Shown: one piece after another, positions 33,506-43,167 of the stretch
Numbering within the stretch: position 1 is the first letter of the stretch
How the letters are laid out: every line of letters begins with the position of its first letter
From: Calditrichaceae bacterium
Lineage (GTDB): Bacteria > Calditrichota > Calditrichia > RBG-13-44-9 > J075
DNA: 64,000 bases
Assembly: GCA_013360445.1 (NCBI GenBank)
Contig: JABWBP010000028.1
Span: 1-64,000 of the forward strand
Reading direction: 5' to 3'
Program-made: the position numbers and the translations under genes
Notes under the pieces: generated by a model
The model's input: only the letters and a program-made list of their open reading frames with translations
Databases searched by the model: none
What the model was told of the DNA's origin: nothing

Positions 33506-34901
33506 CGGTTTTCTCCGGGAGGGGCTTGCCGGACCATTTCAGAATGGTATTGAACAAGTCGGCGGTGCGAACGGGGCCTTCCTTCCAGCCCCTCTGGTTA
33601 TAAATCAGGGGGACGATCATGTGCTCGCGGTGCAGCGATCCGTGAGAGCTATGGTGTTCCGGCCACTCGTAAGCTTTGCGGAGATCGTATCCTTTTTTCG
33701 ATACCACTGCAAAATCGCCGCTGCGGGGGGCGGATAGCAGTTGATCGATCTGCACTAAGGCGTCGGGGTAATCGGAGTGGAAGGTTTTTTCCAGCGATTC
33801 CCGGTTTGCCAGCGGGCGGGAAAGGTCGCCTAACCCGAACGGATCGCCCGCTAAGGGACGATAGACTAACCCGCCGTTTTGCCGGAAGATGTTCGCCCGC
33901 CCCCGCGCCGCTTCGATATGGTAAATCCCCTCGCTTTCCCGCCAGGTCAGGAAATCCACCTCTTCCCGGGCCAGCAATTCATCCCAGATCCCTCCCAGAA
34001 CCTCTTTAGGATGGCCGGCGACAGCAGGTTTTTGGACCTGGCCGTTCAACAGGTACACGTGCCCGAAGGCGTTGCCGGAGATCATTACCGAGGCCCGGGG
34101 ATTGCGTTTCCAGATGATGGGATAGAAAAGGGTTTTCACCCCGTGTTCTTGCAGGAACAGGGCCAGGTCCAGGTGGGTGTGGGTGGCAGTGAGGCCGTGG
34201 TCGGAAGTGAGAATCAGCAGGGTATCCTCCCAGCGACCCTGTTTTTTCAACTTTTGCACCACTTCCCCCACGCTGAAATCCACGTAGCGGTAGGCCTTGT
34301 AAGTGTGATCGTGCCGGGGATGAAACAAGTGCGAATAAGAGTCCACCCCCGGGAATACCGCGAAAACGAACTCAGGGTCCTGGTCTAAGGCGCTGAGCAG
34401 CCGGGAGTGCGAGGTTCGATCCACGGGGTCCCATTTATCGGTCAGGTGGGCGTAAAAATAGAGAAACGGTTTGGCGCGGGCGGTCAGGTCGTTTCCGTTG
34501 GGAAGCCCCCGGGTGATCATGGAGAATATGTTGAAGGGGCGGTCGAAAATTTCAAAGAGGGTGGGATGCTCCTGCGGCAGGTCGCTGTTGAACCAGGGCG
34601 CCTCGACGCCGTTATAACTGCGAAATTTGTTTTTGCTCCATCCTTTGCGGTGAAATTCGCGCTTATCCAGCCAGCGGATGCCGGTAATATTGAGCGTTCC
34701 GGGAAAACAGCCGGTCAAAAAGGGCAGGTAAGCGGGGCCGGTAGTGGTGGGGAAACAGGAGCTGGCCCTGCGGAAGGTTCCCCGGGAAAGAACTTCCGCG
34801 TGAATATTGGGAAGATCGCCGGATTCCAACATTTCCTGCATGACATCGGGCCTGGCTCCGTCAATCAGGTACAGAATGGTGAGTTTTTTGCGGGCGGGCA
34901 T
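33486..34901 (-). CDS. alkaline-phosphatase-superfamily protein (type I phosphodiesterase/nucleotide pyrophosphatase)
   Basis: A 471-residue predicted metal-dependent phosphohydrolase. The first metal Asp is in LYLIDGARPDV, the nucleophile Thr in SSCFPTTTGPAYLPFLTG, and later ligands in FPGVDSYSHLFHP, LILTSDHGLT and HSSHGSLHREHM. No signal peptide is evident, so it may be cytosolic or peripheral. The overlap with a flippase-like gene suggests a role in turnover of lipid head groups or cell-surface phosphodiesters. The substrate is unknown. Confidence 0.88.
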   Translation of the reverse strand: MPARKKLTILYLIDGARPDVMQEMLESGDLPNIHAEVLSRGTFRRASSCFPTTTGPAYLPFLTGCFPGTLNITGIRWLDKREFHRKGWSKNKFRSYNGVEAPWFNSDLPQEHPTLFEIFDRPFNIFSMITRGLPNGNDLTARAKPFLYFYAHLTDKWDPVDRTSHSRLLSALDQDPEFVFAVFPGVDSYSHLFHPRHDHTYKAYRYVDFSVGEVVQKLKKQGRWEDTLLILTSDHGLTATHTHLDLALFLQEHGVKTLFYPIIWKRNPRASVMISGNAFGHVYLLNGQVQKPAVAGHPKEVLGGIWDELLAREEVDFLTWRESEGIYHIEAARGRANIFRQNGGLVYRPLAGDPFGLGDLSRPLANRESLEKTFHSDYPDALVQIDQLLSAPRSGDFAVVSKKGYDLRKAYEWPEHHSSHGSLHREHMIVPLIYNQRGWKEGPVRTADLFNTILKWSGKPLPEKTDGHSLF

Positions 34902-35245
34902 GATTGTCTGCTTTGCTTTATATAGAACGGTGAATTAGTTGCGTAAAAGCGCCGCTTCCTCTCGAAGTAGTAAAATATTCTATATTTGTAACAAAGATTT
35001 TCTCAGGCTGATTCACGCCTCTATAATTTCACGATTCTGCTCCCGCCGCGGAGTAGTAATGAGATCGACATATCCAAAAGAGCGATAATATGCAAAAAGT
35101 TCCTCAAAATGCCAACCCAAAGTTTATTAACCGGCGAGAAAAAATTTATACTTGCTTATGAAAAATCTTTGCTTTATTTTTTTTGCGTGTTCAAATGTTT
35201 ACTAAATCAGGTTGTTATTGTTTAATTCCGATAAAGGAGTCTGCC
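34902..35245. other. 344-bp divergent spacer
   Basis: AT-rich, no coding region and no word repeat of the kinds found elsewhere. A weak promoter-like pair (TTGCTT 35152-35157, 17 bp, TATTTT 35175-35180) could serve the gene at 35246. Confidence 0.4.
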
Positions 35246-35929
35246 ATGAAGCAGCTAAGTGTTATACTAATGATCCTGGCGTTCTTTGCCCAGGTTCTGC
35301 TGGCCCAGCCGGAGAAGAGCGACAAGCCGGCAAAGGATAAACCGGCCAAAGCAGAAAAAGCCCTGCCGAAGGATAAGGCCGCAGATAAAAAGATGCCCAT
35401 GCAGGAGATGAAGACCGATGCCCCCGCCGAAGAGATGGCGCCGCCCGCCCCGCTTAACGACCCCTGGACGAAATGGATGGTCGGCGAGTGGGAAGGGGAG
35501 ACTGAATCCGACGCGGGTAAAACCAAAGAGTGGATGAAAGTCGAAATGGCATTGGGCGACCAGTTCTATGTTCTCCATCTCAAGAGCACCATGACCAGTA
35601 TTAGCGATGAGGGGCTGAAAATGTGGAATATGACCCGGGAGCAAGCGGAGGAGATGATGAAAATGCCCTACCAGGGAATGGGAATGTTTACCTTCGATCC
35701 GAAAACCGGGGAGACGATCGGGTACTGGTTCGATAGCTGGCGCGGGGCATACCAGGGCCGCGGTACATTGGAAGGGAACAAAGAAACCTCGAACTGGAGC
35801 GGGCCGATGGGCACTTCCGTACGTACAACCGAAAAGATCAACGAGAATGAAATGCGCATGACCTTCAAGGAAACGATGCTCGACGGAAAGGTCGCGGAAG
35901 GCTCCGGCACAATGCGGCGCAAGAAATGA
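35246..35929 (+). CDS. secreted DUF1579-like protein with a Lys/Ala/Pro linker
   Basis: The 227-residue protein has a signal peptide (LSVILMILAFFAQVLLAQ) and a low-complexity linker (residues about 20-70) of Lys, Ala, Pro and Met. A lipocalin-like beta domain follows, with WMVGEWEGETESD, WMKVEMALGDQFYVLH, FTFDPKTGETIGYWFDSW and a C-terminal GSGTMRRKK. That block resembles DUF1579. The linker may place the domain away from the membrane. Function is unknown. AAAGGAG lies seven bases before the ATG at 35246. Confidence 0.75.
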   Translation: MKQLSVILMILAFFAQVLLAQPEKSDKPAKDKPAKAEKALPKDKAADKKMPMQEMKTDAPAEEMAPPAPLNDPWTKWMVGEWEGETESDAGKTKEWMKVEMALGDQFYVLHLKSTMTSISDEGLKMWNMTREQAEEMMKMPYQGMGMFTFDPKTGETIGYWFDSWRGAYQGRGTLEGNKETSNWSGPMGTSVRTTEKINENEMRMTFKETMLDGKVAEGSGTMRRKK

Positions 35930-36270
35930 TCTCCCCGCAGCATCGGCCATTTTTCACCCTCTTGTTGCACGGATTTGGGGTGAAAAACAGGAGCTTTGAG
36001 TTTTGGGAATGATCCCGCCAAAGAAGTATCGTAACTGTTCAGCCCACAAGATACGCAAACAAAGGATTCGTTTATTCTGTGTATTTAGTGGGCTGAATGG
36101 TAACGAAGATCAAATCAATCTATCCTCCCTGAAAAAAAATCCTGCCAACTGTCTTTTTCGTCACGACAAATATTCCAATCTTGATTTTCTTTCCGAACGC
36201 AATACCCGGTTCAAGCGGTATTGATGGGACGCTGCGGTACGGAAAATTTAACATTAACGACAGGGGCCCC
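35930..36270. other. 341-bp spacer before the TIR gene
   Basis: Contains the fold-back 36030-36105 and an AT-rich stretch; no coding region seen. The fold-back may separate the DUF1579-like gene from the TIR gene. Confidence 0.5.
36030..36105. repeat. TTCAGCCCAC fold-back
   Basis: Left arm CGTAACTGTTCAGCCCAC (36030-36047) pairs with right arm GTGGGCTGAATGGTAACG (36088-36105), two mismatches in 18 bp and a 40-nt AT-rich loop. Confidence 0.7.
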
Positions 36271-38577
36271 ATGGTTACAGAGCACAGGAGTCTTCAAACC
36301 ACCCCGGAAGTTCTTGCCCACCGGCACGATGTCTTCATTTGTTATTGTGAAGCGGATGATAGATTTGCCACCAGGCTGGCTAAGTTTCTTAAAAATTATA
36401 ATCCCCCACCCAAACTGCATCATCGGCCCTTAGGGAAGTTGAAAGTTTTCAAAGACGCAAACGGGCTGAACGGCACGGAGTTCGGGCAGTATATTGAACG
36501 GGAACTGCTGCGTTCCCGAAAAATGATCGTTATCTGCTCCCCCAAAGCCCGGAAAAGCCAGGATGTGAATGATAAAATTCTCCGATTTGCGGAGCGGAAC
36601 GGGGCAGATAACATAATTCCCGTTATTGTAGAAGGGATTCCCAACGACCAGGCCGGCCCGGAAGACGAAAATAACCTGGCGTTTCCGGAAGCGCTCTACC
36701 AGGTACTGAACCAGCCGCGCGGCAACAACTACAGCGGCTTCAACCTCTTCAAAGATAAGTTCCACAAGGGCGCTTACGAGGGGGAGTGGTACACCCTGCT
36801 GGCGAACCTTTATGACGCCAACCGGGTTGAAATCGCCCAGTTAGACCGCGACCGGCGTTTTCAGCAAAAACGCCGCCGGATTCTTGCCCTGATCGGGGCG
36901 CTGCTGCTGGCAGGAGCGATCTGGGGGGCGCTGGCGTGGAAAAGGCAATCGGAGCAAGAAGCCCGGCAGCAAATGTGGCGCGGCGCTACCGCACAACATT
37001 TTTGGGAAAGAAGCCGTCTGGCCCGCGCGGAAAACGACCTGCTGCTTTCCCTGCACCTTGCCGCAGAGGCGATAGACCTCACCTCCGATCGGGAATTACG
37101 GGAGACGATCCTGCAAGAGACCGTGGAGATTCAACCGGCTGCGCGATTGGAATTCGTTCTCCAGCATACCGGCAAAGTAGCGGGGGCGCGATTTAACCGG
37201 GATCGAAGCCTGGCGCTGACCTGGAGCGATGACAGCACCGCCCGGCTCTGGAATGTTGCAACCGGGCAGGAAGTTTTTTCGCCCCTCAAACACGAAAATT
37301 GGGTGTACGGAGCGGTATTCACCCGGGATGAAAATCGCCTTCTTACCTGGAGCGCGGATGGCGCTGCCCGGTTCTGGAGCGCCAAAGACGGGCAGCTCCT
37401 CTCGCCCCTCTTGCGCCTTGCCAGCGGCGTTATCGGGGCAATTCTTAACCGGGATGAAAGCCGCCTGCTCACCTGGCATGATGATTTTTCCGCCCAGCTT
37501 TGGGACCTCGCTACCGGCGCGCCGCTCGGCGCAAGAGCGCGACATGACGGATGGATCAACGGGGCGGGATTCAATTCCGATGAAAGGGAATTTTTAACCT
37601 GGAGTGACGACAGCACCGCCCAACGCTGGGACGCTCGCACCGGTGAACCGCTCGGGGCGCCGCTGCGCCATAAAGGAGCAATCAACGGTCTGATATTCAG
37701 CAGCGATTTTACTCGCTTCCTGACCTGGAGCGCCGACAGCACCGCCCGGTTGTGGGCGGCGCATTCCGGGAAGCCGGCCGGGCCGGTTCTGCGCCACGGG
37801 GCCGAGGTTATTGGCGCTTGTTTCGACCGGGCCGAAACGCGCCTGCTCACCTGGAGCCGCGACAACACCGCGCGTTTATGGGATGCGCGAACCGGGAGAG
37901 AGGCCATTCCTCCCCTGCGCCATAATGGGTGGGTGTTAGGAGCGGCTTTTGACCGGGATGAAAACCGCATCATCACCTGGAGCCAGGATAATACCGCCCG
38001 CCTGTGGGACGCCGCCACCGGCCAGCCGCTTACCCCGCCCCTGCCGCACAGTTCCGGCCCCCTGCGCAACGACGCCGGCCTTTTCGGAGCGGCGCTGAAT
38101 GAAACCGGAATGGTGATTCTGACCTGGGGCGATGATAACACCGCGCGGCTATGGGGCGCCGCCGCCGGGCGGCAAATCGGCCCGCCGCTACAGCATGATA
38201 ACCGTGACGGGCACAATCACGAAGTGGAAGGAGCGATCGTCAGCCCGGATTTCAGCGCTATCTTAACCTGGAGCACCGACAATACCGCCCGGCTCTGGAA
38301 AACCGGCGGATTCGCCTCCATTCCGGCAATGAATGGGGAGGCCGGTGTAGATGCAGATTTCCCCGCGGAAGCCTTCAAACTGCAAGTAATGGCGCTCACC
38401 GGAACCGAACTCGACTCCCTGCGCGGGGTGGCGGCGCTCTGCCTGGAACCGCAGCGCTGGCAGCAGTTAAATATCGAATATGCGCGAATCGCCAGGGAGC
38501 ATTACAGGGAGTGCCGGTATCCACAGTACAACCTCTGGGCGCGGTTGAATCCTTATGAAGCCGGGAAATTGCCCTGA
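36271..38577 (+). CDS. TIR domain - transmembrane - WD40-like repeat protein
   Basis: The 768-residue protein begins with a TIR domain (about 19-165: HDVFICYCEADDRFATRLAK, LKVFKDANGLNG, SRKMIVICSPKA). A single hydrophobic segment lies near 205-225 (LALIGALLLAGAIWGALAW). A helical linker follows (ENDLLLSLHLAAEAIDL), then nine repeats spaced about 40 residues apart, each ending LTWSxDxTARLW. The C-terminus ends in a Cys/Tyr-rich helical piece (ARIAREHYRECRYPQYNLW). By eye, the TIR glutamate position (VNEEI in NAD-hydrolysing relatives) reads VNDKI, so NADase activity is doubtful. The protein probably acts as a membrane-anchored sensor or scaffold. ATG 36271 is used because it precedes the TIR start directly. 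Confidence 0.88.
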   Translation: MVTEHRSLQTTPEVLAHRHDVFICYCEADDRFATRLAKFLKNYNPPPKLHHRPLGKLKVFKDANGLNGTEFGQYIERELLRSRKMIVICSPKARKSQDVNDKILRFAERNGADNIIPVIVEGIPNDQAGPEDENNLAFPEALYQVLNQPRGNNYSGFNLFKDKFHKGAYEGEWYTLLANLYDANRVEIAQLDRDRRFQQKRRRILALIGALLLAGAIWGALAWKRQSEQEARQQMWRGATAQHFWERSRLARAENDLLLSLHLAAEAIDLTSDRELRETILQETVEIQPAARLEFVLQHTGKVAGARFNRDRSLALTWSDDSTARLWNVATGQEVFSPLKHENWVYGAVFTRDENRLLTWSADGAARFWSAKDGQLLSPLLRLASGVIGAILNRDESRLLTWHDDFSAQLWDLATGAPLGARARHDGWINGAGFNSDEREFLTWSDDSTAQRWDARTGEPLGAPLRHKGAINGLIFSSDFTRFLTWSADSTARLWAAHSGKPAGPVLRHGAEVIGACFDRAETRLLTWSRDNTARLWDARTGREAIPPLRHNGWVLGAAFDRDENRIITWSQDNTARLWDAATGQPLTPPLPHSSGPLRNDAGLFGAALNETGMVILTWGDDNTARLWGAAAGRQIGPPLQHDNRDGHNHEVEGAIVSPDFSAILTWSTDNTARLWKTGGFASIPAMNGEAGVDADFPAEAFKLQVMALTGTELDSLRGVAALCLEPQRWQQLNIEYARIAREHYRECRYPQYNLWARLNPYEAGKLP

Positions 38578-38580
38578 GCA

Positions 38581-38614
38581 AGATTGAAAATTGAAGATTG
38601 AAAATCGAAGATTG
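38581..38614. repeat. ATTGAAGATTG words after the TIR-WD40 stop
   Basis: Iterated AGATTGAAAATTGAAGATTG words begin 3 bp after the TGA at 38577. A second run (CATCAATC and CATCCACC words) lies at 38671-38722. Confidence 0.65.
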
Positions 38615-38816
38615 GTCAATCGTCGGAGGAATAATCACTTGTTTTGATTCTCCCAAAGCCAATTTTACCCCCATCAATCCATCAATCCATTTATCCATTC
38701 ATCCACCCCTCCACCCCTCCACCACACCTGCCTTCGCTCCTCCGCTTGCTTTTCCACAAAGTTTTGTTTACAATCTTCCCTACTTTAACCGCCTGAAATC
38801 TGGCAGGAGTGCAAGC

Positions 38817-39743
38817 GTGAGAACGATGAATCTTGTAAGAGATATTGCCCTGTTTTCGGTGTATATGGATTTAGGCGCCGGTCGCCGGGGCGTGGATATG
38901 GGGCCGTCGGCGATCCGCATCGCCGGGCTGGTGGAAAAACTGCACAAACTGAATTATGAAATCCATGAAATGGGCGCGATTTACGCTCACGAGCCGGAAA
39001 TTTGCGCCCCCGGGGAATTTCATTTGAAATATTTGAAGGAGGTTCTCCAGGTGTGCAGCCAGGTGAAAGAGCACGTGAGCAGCGCGCTGGAGTCGGGCTG
39101 GTTCCCGCTGGTGCTCGGCGGGGATCACAGCATTTCTATCGGTTCTATTGCCGGGCTTTCGGCGCATTACCGGCAGCATCAGGAAAGGGTCGGGCTGATC
39201 TGGGTGGACGCCCATACCGATATGAACCTCCCGGAGACTTCTCCCAGCGGAAATATTCACGGGATGCCCCTGGCGGTGTTATTAGGCAAGGGAGATCCGG
39301 CCCTCATCGCCCTGAACGGCGACGGCCCGGCGGTGCTGCCGCAGAACGTAACCATCTTAGGCGCGCGCGATATCGATGAGAAAGAAAAAGAGGTGGTGCG
39401 GCGCTCCGGGGTGCGGGTGTTCACCATGTCGGAAATCGACGAGCGCGGCATCGGCAATTGCGTGGATGAGGCGCTGAAACGCGCCACGGCCGGCACCGGC
39501 GGATTTCACCTCTCTTTCGACCTGGACGCGCTGGATCCCCGGGAAGCGCCGGGAGTGGGAACCCCGGTGGACGGCGGGCTGAACTACCGGGAAGCGCACC
39601 TGATCTGCGAGAAAGCGGCCCGCACCGGCGCCCTGCTCAGCCTGGAAGTGGTGGAGGTGAACCCGATTTTGGATACCACCAATCACACCGCCCAATTAGC
39701 GGTAGAGTTGATCCAGAGCGCGTTGGGGAAGACGATTCTTTGA
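38817..39743 (+). CDS. rocF: arginase/agmatinase-family hydrolase
   Basis: Binuclear manganese ureohydrolase, most like arginase (arginine to ornithine + urea). The metal ligand motifs are GGDHSISIGS, WVDAHTDMN and SFDLDALDP, with the arginase-type SPSGNIHGMP block and a C-terminal SLEVVEVNP. The GTG at 38817 has AGGAG seven bases upstream and gives 308 residues; ATG 38826 is possible. The upstream sequence is repeat-derived (CATCAATCC words) and unlikely to be coding. Agmatinase or formiminoglutamase activity cannot be excluded by eye. Confidence 0.93.
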   Translation: MRTMNLVRDIALFSVYMDLGAGRRGVDMGPSAIRIAGLVEKLHKLNYEIHEMGAIYAHEPEICAPGEFHLKYLKEVLQVCSQVKEHVSSALESGWFPLVLGGDHSISIGSIAGLSAHYRQHQERVGLIWVDAHTDMNLPETSPSGNIHGMPLAVLLGKGDPALIALNGDGPAVLPQNVTILGARDIDEKEKEVVRRSGVRVFTMSEIDERGIGNCVDEALKRATAGTGGFHLSFDLDALDPREAPGVGTPVDGGLNYREAHLICEKAARTGALLSLEVVEVNPILDTTNHTAQLAVELIQSALGKTIL

Positions 39744-39752
39744 TCCGTGCTA

Positions 39753-39823
39753 AGAGGGTTTTTGAAAAATCTCTGGCAATTGAGCGTATTGGAAGTACTA
39801 AATCGAATTTTCAAACACGCTCT
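39753..39823. repeat. GTTTGAAAAT fold-back, copy 1
   Basis: AGAGGGTTTTTGAAAAAT (39753-39770) faces GAATTTTCAAACACGCTCT (39805-39823). Related ends occur at 41161/41321 and 52968/52992, again beside the phytase genes or other spacers. Confidence 0.65.
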
Positions 39824-40025
39824 AAGGAGATGCGGCATTTGAATATTCGCAGGGGCTTCTTTGACACTCGTCAACCGCGAACCGGGTAAGGGGAACTTAT
39901 ATTGGCGCATCGGATGTAAAAACCTTCCGGTTAGCCCGGCAGAGACCATCCGGGATTCTAAAAGGCGTTTCTGAATACCAATTTGAGATGCGCCCAATCA
40001 ATCTAATGATTCGGGGAGAAAACCA

Positions 40026-41159
40026 ATGAAACTGAGGCGAAAAAATACGATAATTCCGGAAAATTCTGGTTATCAAAGCAGGTGGATTTACAGGATTCTC
40101 TTCGGGATAGCGCTCCTTTTTTCTATTTCGATGGCTACGGCGCAAACCGTGCTCGATCCCCGGCTGGCATTGCGGGATTCACACATCCAGGATCAGGATG
40201 ATATGTGCATCTGGATTCACCCCGATCCCTCTCAAAGCCTTATCATTACCTCCGATAAAGACGCCTATGAGATATTTGTGTATGATTTGAGCGGAAAAAC
40301 GCAGCAGAGCATCTCGGTCCCCGGGAAGCCGAGCAATATCGACGTACGCTATAACTTCCCCCTTTCGGGAGAGCCGACCGATATCGTCGCCTATGTGGAC
40401 CGCGATAACAACGACATTGTGATATACCGGGTTCAAACGGACACTCGCAAGCTAAGCCTGGTCAGCCGTTTCGATACCGGAAAGTGGACCCGGGAAGTTT
40501 ACGGATTTTGCCTCTATTTAAGCCCTTTTAGCGGAAAATACTACGCCTTTGCTTCGGACAAAAGCAGCCGCCTTCGCCAGTGGGAATTGACCGACAACGG
40601 CGAGGGCGGCATCGAAGGAATCGAAAAACGGAACTGGCTGAACGGCAGTTCCAATGAGACCGAGGGCCTGGTAGCGGATGATGAAACCGGGAAACTTTAC
40701 GCCGCGAATGAAGAAGACGGCGTTTATGTGTATGACGCGGATCCGCTGGATAAAAACCCCGCCGGCGAGCTGCTGTTTGCCACCGGAACCCAGGGGCTAA
40801 CGCCGGACATAGAGGGTATTGCCATTTACTACGCCGCCGATGGAGAGGGATATATTCTGGTCTCCAACCAGGGGAGCGATAATTTCAAAGTTTTCGAGCG
40901 CCGGCCGCCCCACCGCCTGGTAACCACGTTTCAGGTTCGAGGCGTGGAAGAAACCGACGGCATCGATGTAACCAACGTGAACTTAGGCGCGGCGTTTCCG
41001 CAGGGGATATTCCTGTTACACAATAACGAGAACGAGAAGAAAGAGGTGCTGGTGTGCGATTTCGCAGACCTGGAGTTGAAAACCGATACCGAATACTGGA
41101 ACCCTCGCGCGCTTTCGCGCCGGCCCCTGAAGATCACCCCTTCTTCCCGGACCCCATAA
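40026..41159 (+). CDS. beta-propeller phytase 1 (lacks sorting domain)
   Basis: A 377-residue protein with an export signal (YRILFGIALLFSISMATAQ) and the six-bladed BPP phytase pattern: DQDDMCIWIHP, TSDKDAYEIFVYDLSG, NIDVRYNF, VYGFCLY, GLVADDETGKLY, IYYAADGEGYILVS and TDGIDVTNVNLG. These residues bind calcium and phosphate in known BPPs and hydrolyse phytate or related myo-inositol phosphates. It ends at YWNPRALSRRPLKITPSS, where both paralogues continue into a sorting domain. The stop abuts a fold-back repeat (41160), so the domain may have been lost. Confidence 0.92.
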   Translation: MKLRRKNTIIPENSGYQSRWIYRILFGIALLFSISMATAQTVLDPRLALRDSHIQDQDDMCIWIHPDPSQSLIITSDKDAYEIFVYDLSGKTQQSISVPGKPSNIDVRYNFPLSGEPTDIVAYVDRDNNDIVIYRVQTDTRKLSLVSRFDTGKWTREVYGFCLYLSPFSGKYYAFASDKSSRLRQWELTDNGEGGIEGIEKRNWLNGSSNETEGLVADDETGKLYAANEEDGVYVYDADPLDKNPAGELLFATGTQGLTPDIEGIAIYYAADGEGYILVSNQGSDNFKVFERRPPHRLVTTFQVRGVEETDGIDVTNVNLGAAFPQGIFLLHNNENEKKEVLVCDFADLELKTDTEYWNPRALSRRPLKITPSSRTP

Positions 41160-41342
41160 AGGGTGTTTGAAAATTCAGTTCAGTGCCCCAAAATCGTTCA
41201 AATGGCACACGGATAACACGGATAACGCAGATTCACACAGATTTTTTAGCAATATTCTTTAATTTGTCAGCGAAAATCCGTGTCATCCGCGTTCCATTCA
41301 TTAGTAGTAAACGGTTGCAAGAAATTTTTCAAACACACTCTT
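41160..41342. repeat. GTTTGAAAAT fold-back enclosing a CACGGAT fold-back
   Basis: Outer arms GGGTGTTTGAAAATTCAG (41161) and GAAATTTTTCAAACACACTC (41321). Inside lies 41204-41295: GCACACGGATAACACGGAT words with AAAATCCGTGTCATCCGCG on the other side. Starts directly at the phytase 1 stop; with the 3' part to 41518 it fills the 359-bp spacer. Confidence 0.7.
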
Positions 41343-41518
41343 AGCCGCTATGCAAAAATTATACATAGTCGTGAAAGATTCCGGCAAATTTGCCCGCCGC
41401 TAATGAATATCTCTAAAACATGGCGCTGCCGGGATAAATTCAAGATGGTTCTCCTGTTTTCAAAGGGCTGGCAAGGTGTTTGCTCTTTCCCTGCCGGAAC
41501 AAAAACAAAGGAGAAGCC

Positions 41519-42895
41519 ATGAATGTAGTAAACCAAAGTGAGTGGGACAGGGCGCTTTCTCTATTCCGACAAGCTTCCTTCGCGGCGGTTCTTTTATGGT
41601 TGTTGGGCAATATGCTGTATGCCCAGGCCGTATCGCCGGTACTGTCCTTAAGCGGGCAGGGCGCCGGGGACCAGGATGATATGTGCATCTGGATTCACCC
41701 CGACGATCCTTCCCTGAGCACCGTCATCACTTCCGACAAAGACGCCTCCAGGGTTTTCGTGTACGATTTGAGCGGCAATGTTATTCAAACCATCAACACC
41801 GACGGCAGCCCGGGGGGCATCGACGTTCGCTATAATTTTATGCTCTCCGGCCAGCCGGTCGATATCGTGGGCTACAATGACCGGGATAACACCGAAATTG
41901 TGATTCTGACCGTCAATCCATCCACCCGCCAGCTGACCCAGGTGGCCAATTTCGACGCCGGCGGCGGGTGGAGCGAGTTGTACGGCTTTTGCCTTTATGT
42001 TAGCCCTAACACCGATAAGCATTACGCCATCGGCTGCGGGAAGAGCGGCCAGATTCGCCAATGGGAGTTGGTGGATAACGGCAACGGAACCATCGGCGGC
42101 ATCGAAAAAAGGACCTGGGACAACGGAACGCAAACCGAGGGCATGGTGGCCGATGATGAGACCGCCAAATTATACGCGGCCAGCGAGGCCGATGGGGTCT
42201 ATAAATACGACGCCGACCCCACGGATCCCACTCCCAGTGGAGATCTCATCGCCCCGACCGGCTCCAACGGGCTGACGGAGGACGTGGAAGGAGTTGCCAT
42301 CTATTACGCCGCCAATGGCGAGGGATATTTGCTCGTCTCCAGCCAGGGGAACAGCACATTTAAAGTGTACGAGCGAAAAGAGCCGCACGATTTTGTCACA
42401 ACCTTTAGCGTCAACGGGGCCAGCGATACCGACGGCATTGATGTCACCAACGTGAACTTAGGGCCGGCGTTTCCTAACGGCCTGTTTACCTTGCACGAAG
42501 GCAGCACCGCGGTTCTCATGTGCGACTATGAAGACCTGGGTCTGCAGATCGATACCGAGTATTGGAATCCCCGGAACAGCGGGGTCAGCGCCATCGAGCC
42601 GGAGCCTGGCCTGCTCTCGCAGTTCTCGCTCTCGCAGAACTATCCCAATCCGTTCAACCCCAGTACCTCGATCCGTTTTACCCTGGGGCAATCGGCGGCA
42701 GTGGAATTGAGCGTGTATGACGTCGCCGGCAGGGAAGTGAGCAGGCTGGCGGATGAATTCCATACCGCGGGCAGCTACACCTATACCTGGTCGGCGGCCG
42801 GCGCCAACGGCGCTCCTCTTCCCAGCGGAATTTATTTCGCGCACCTTCGCGCCGGGGCTTACGAAAGCGCCATCAAAATGATTTTGGCCCGTTGA
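41519..42895 (+). CDS. beta-propeller phytase 2 with C-terminal sorting domain
   Basis: The 458-residue protein starts at ATG 41519 behind AAAGGAG, with a signal sequence containing FAAVLLWLLGNMLYAQA. The BPP core matches phytase 1 (DQDDMCIWIHPDDPS, DIVGYNDRDN, YGFCLYVSPNTDKHY, GVAIYYAANGEGYLLVS, TDGIDVTNVNLGPAFP). The last 90 residues form the FlgD-like/type IX sorting domain (LSQNYPNPFNPSTSI, VYDVAGREV, LPSGIYFAHL, AIKMILAR). It is probably delivered to the cell surface or medium. Confidence 0.93.
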   Translation: MNVVNQSEWDRALSLFRQASFAAVLLWLLGNMLYAQAVSPVLSLSGQGAGDQDDMCIWIHPDDPSLSTVITSDKDASRVFVYDLSGNVIQTINTDGSPGGIDVRYNFMLSGQPVDIVGYNDRDNTEIVILTVNPSTRQLTQVANFDAGGGWSELYGFCLYVSPNTDKHYAIGCGKSGQIRQWELVDNGNGTIGGIEKRTWDNGTQTEGMVADDETAKLYAASEADGVYKYDADPTDPTPSGDLIAPTGSNGLTEDVEGVAIYYAANGEGYLLVSSQGNSTFKVYERKEPHDFVTTFSVNGASDTDGIDVTNVNLGPAFPNGLFTLHEGSTAVLMCDYEDLGLQIDTEYWNPRNSGVSAIEPEPGLLSQFSLSQNYPNPFNPSTSIRFTLGQSAAVELSVYDVAGREVSRLADEFHTAGSYTYTWSAAGANGAPLPSGIYFAHLRAGAYESAIKMILAR

Positions 42896-42943
42896 GGCCG
42901 CCGGGGGAGGTTGTGAGCCGGGATATAGGCATTTTGGGGGGCA

Positions 42944-42992
42944 GTTATAATTGGCAATTGCCAATTAGCAATTAACAATTGGCAATTATAAC
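42944..42992. repeat. GCAATTG-word palindrome
   Basis: Outer arms GTTATAATTG (42944-42953) and CAATTATAAC (42983-42992). Inside, GCAATTGCCAATTAGCAATT words. The same word occurs at 55090-55120. Confidence 0.75.
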
Positions 42993-43167
42993 GAAAACGT
43001 TTTGTTGATGTACGGCCACTAAGCGCCTGATACCGCCGGTATCCTTTGGAAGAGCCGGGAACCGGAAAACTTCAGCAGAAAGCCCGGTATTCGGTTTCCG
43101 GCTCTTAAAATCTAACCTTACCCCTGTCGCTGCCGATAATGGTTGCGGAACCATAAGGAAATGGAGA

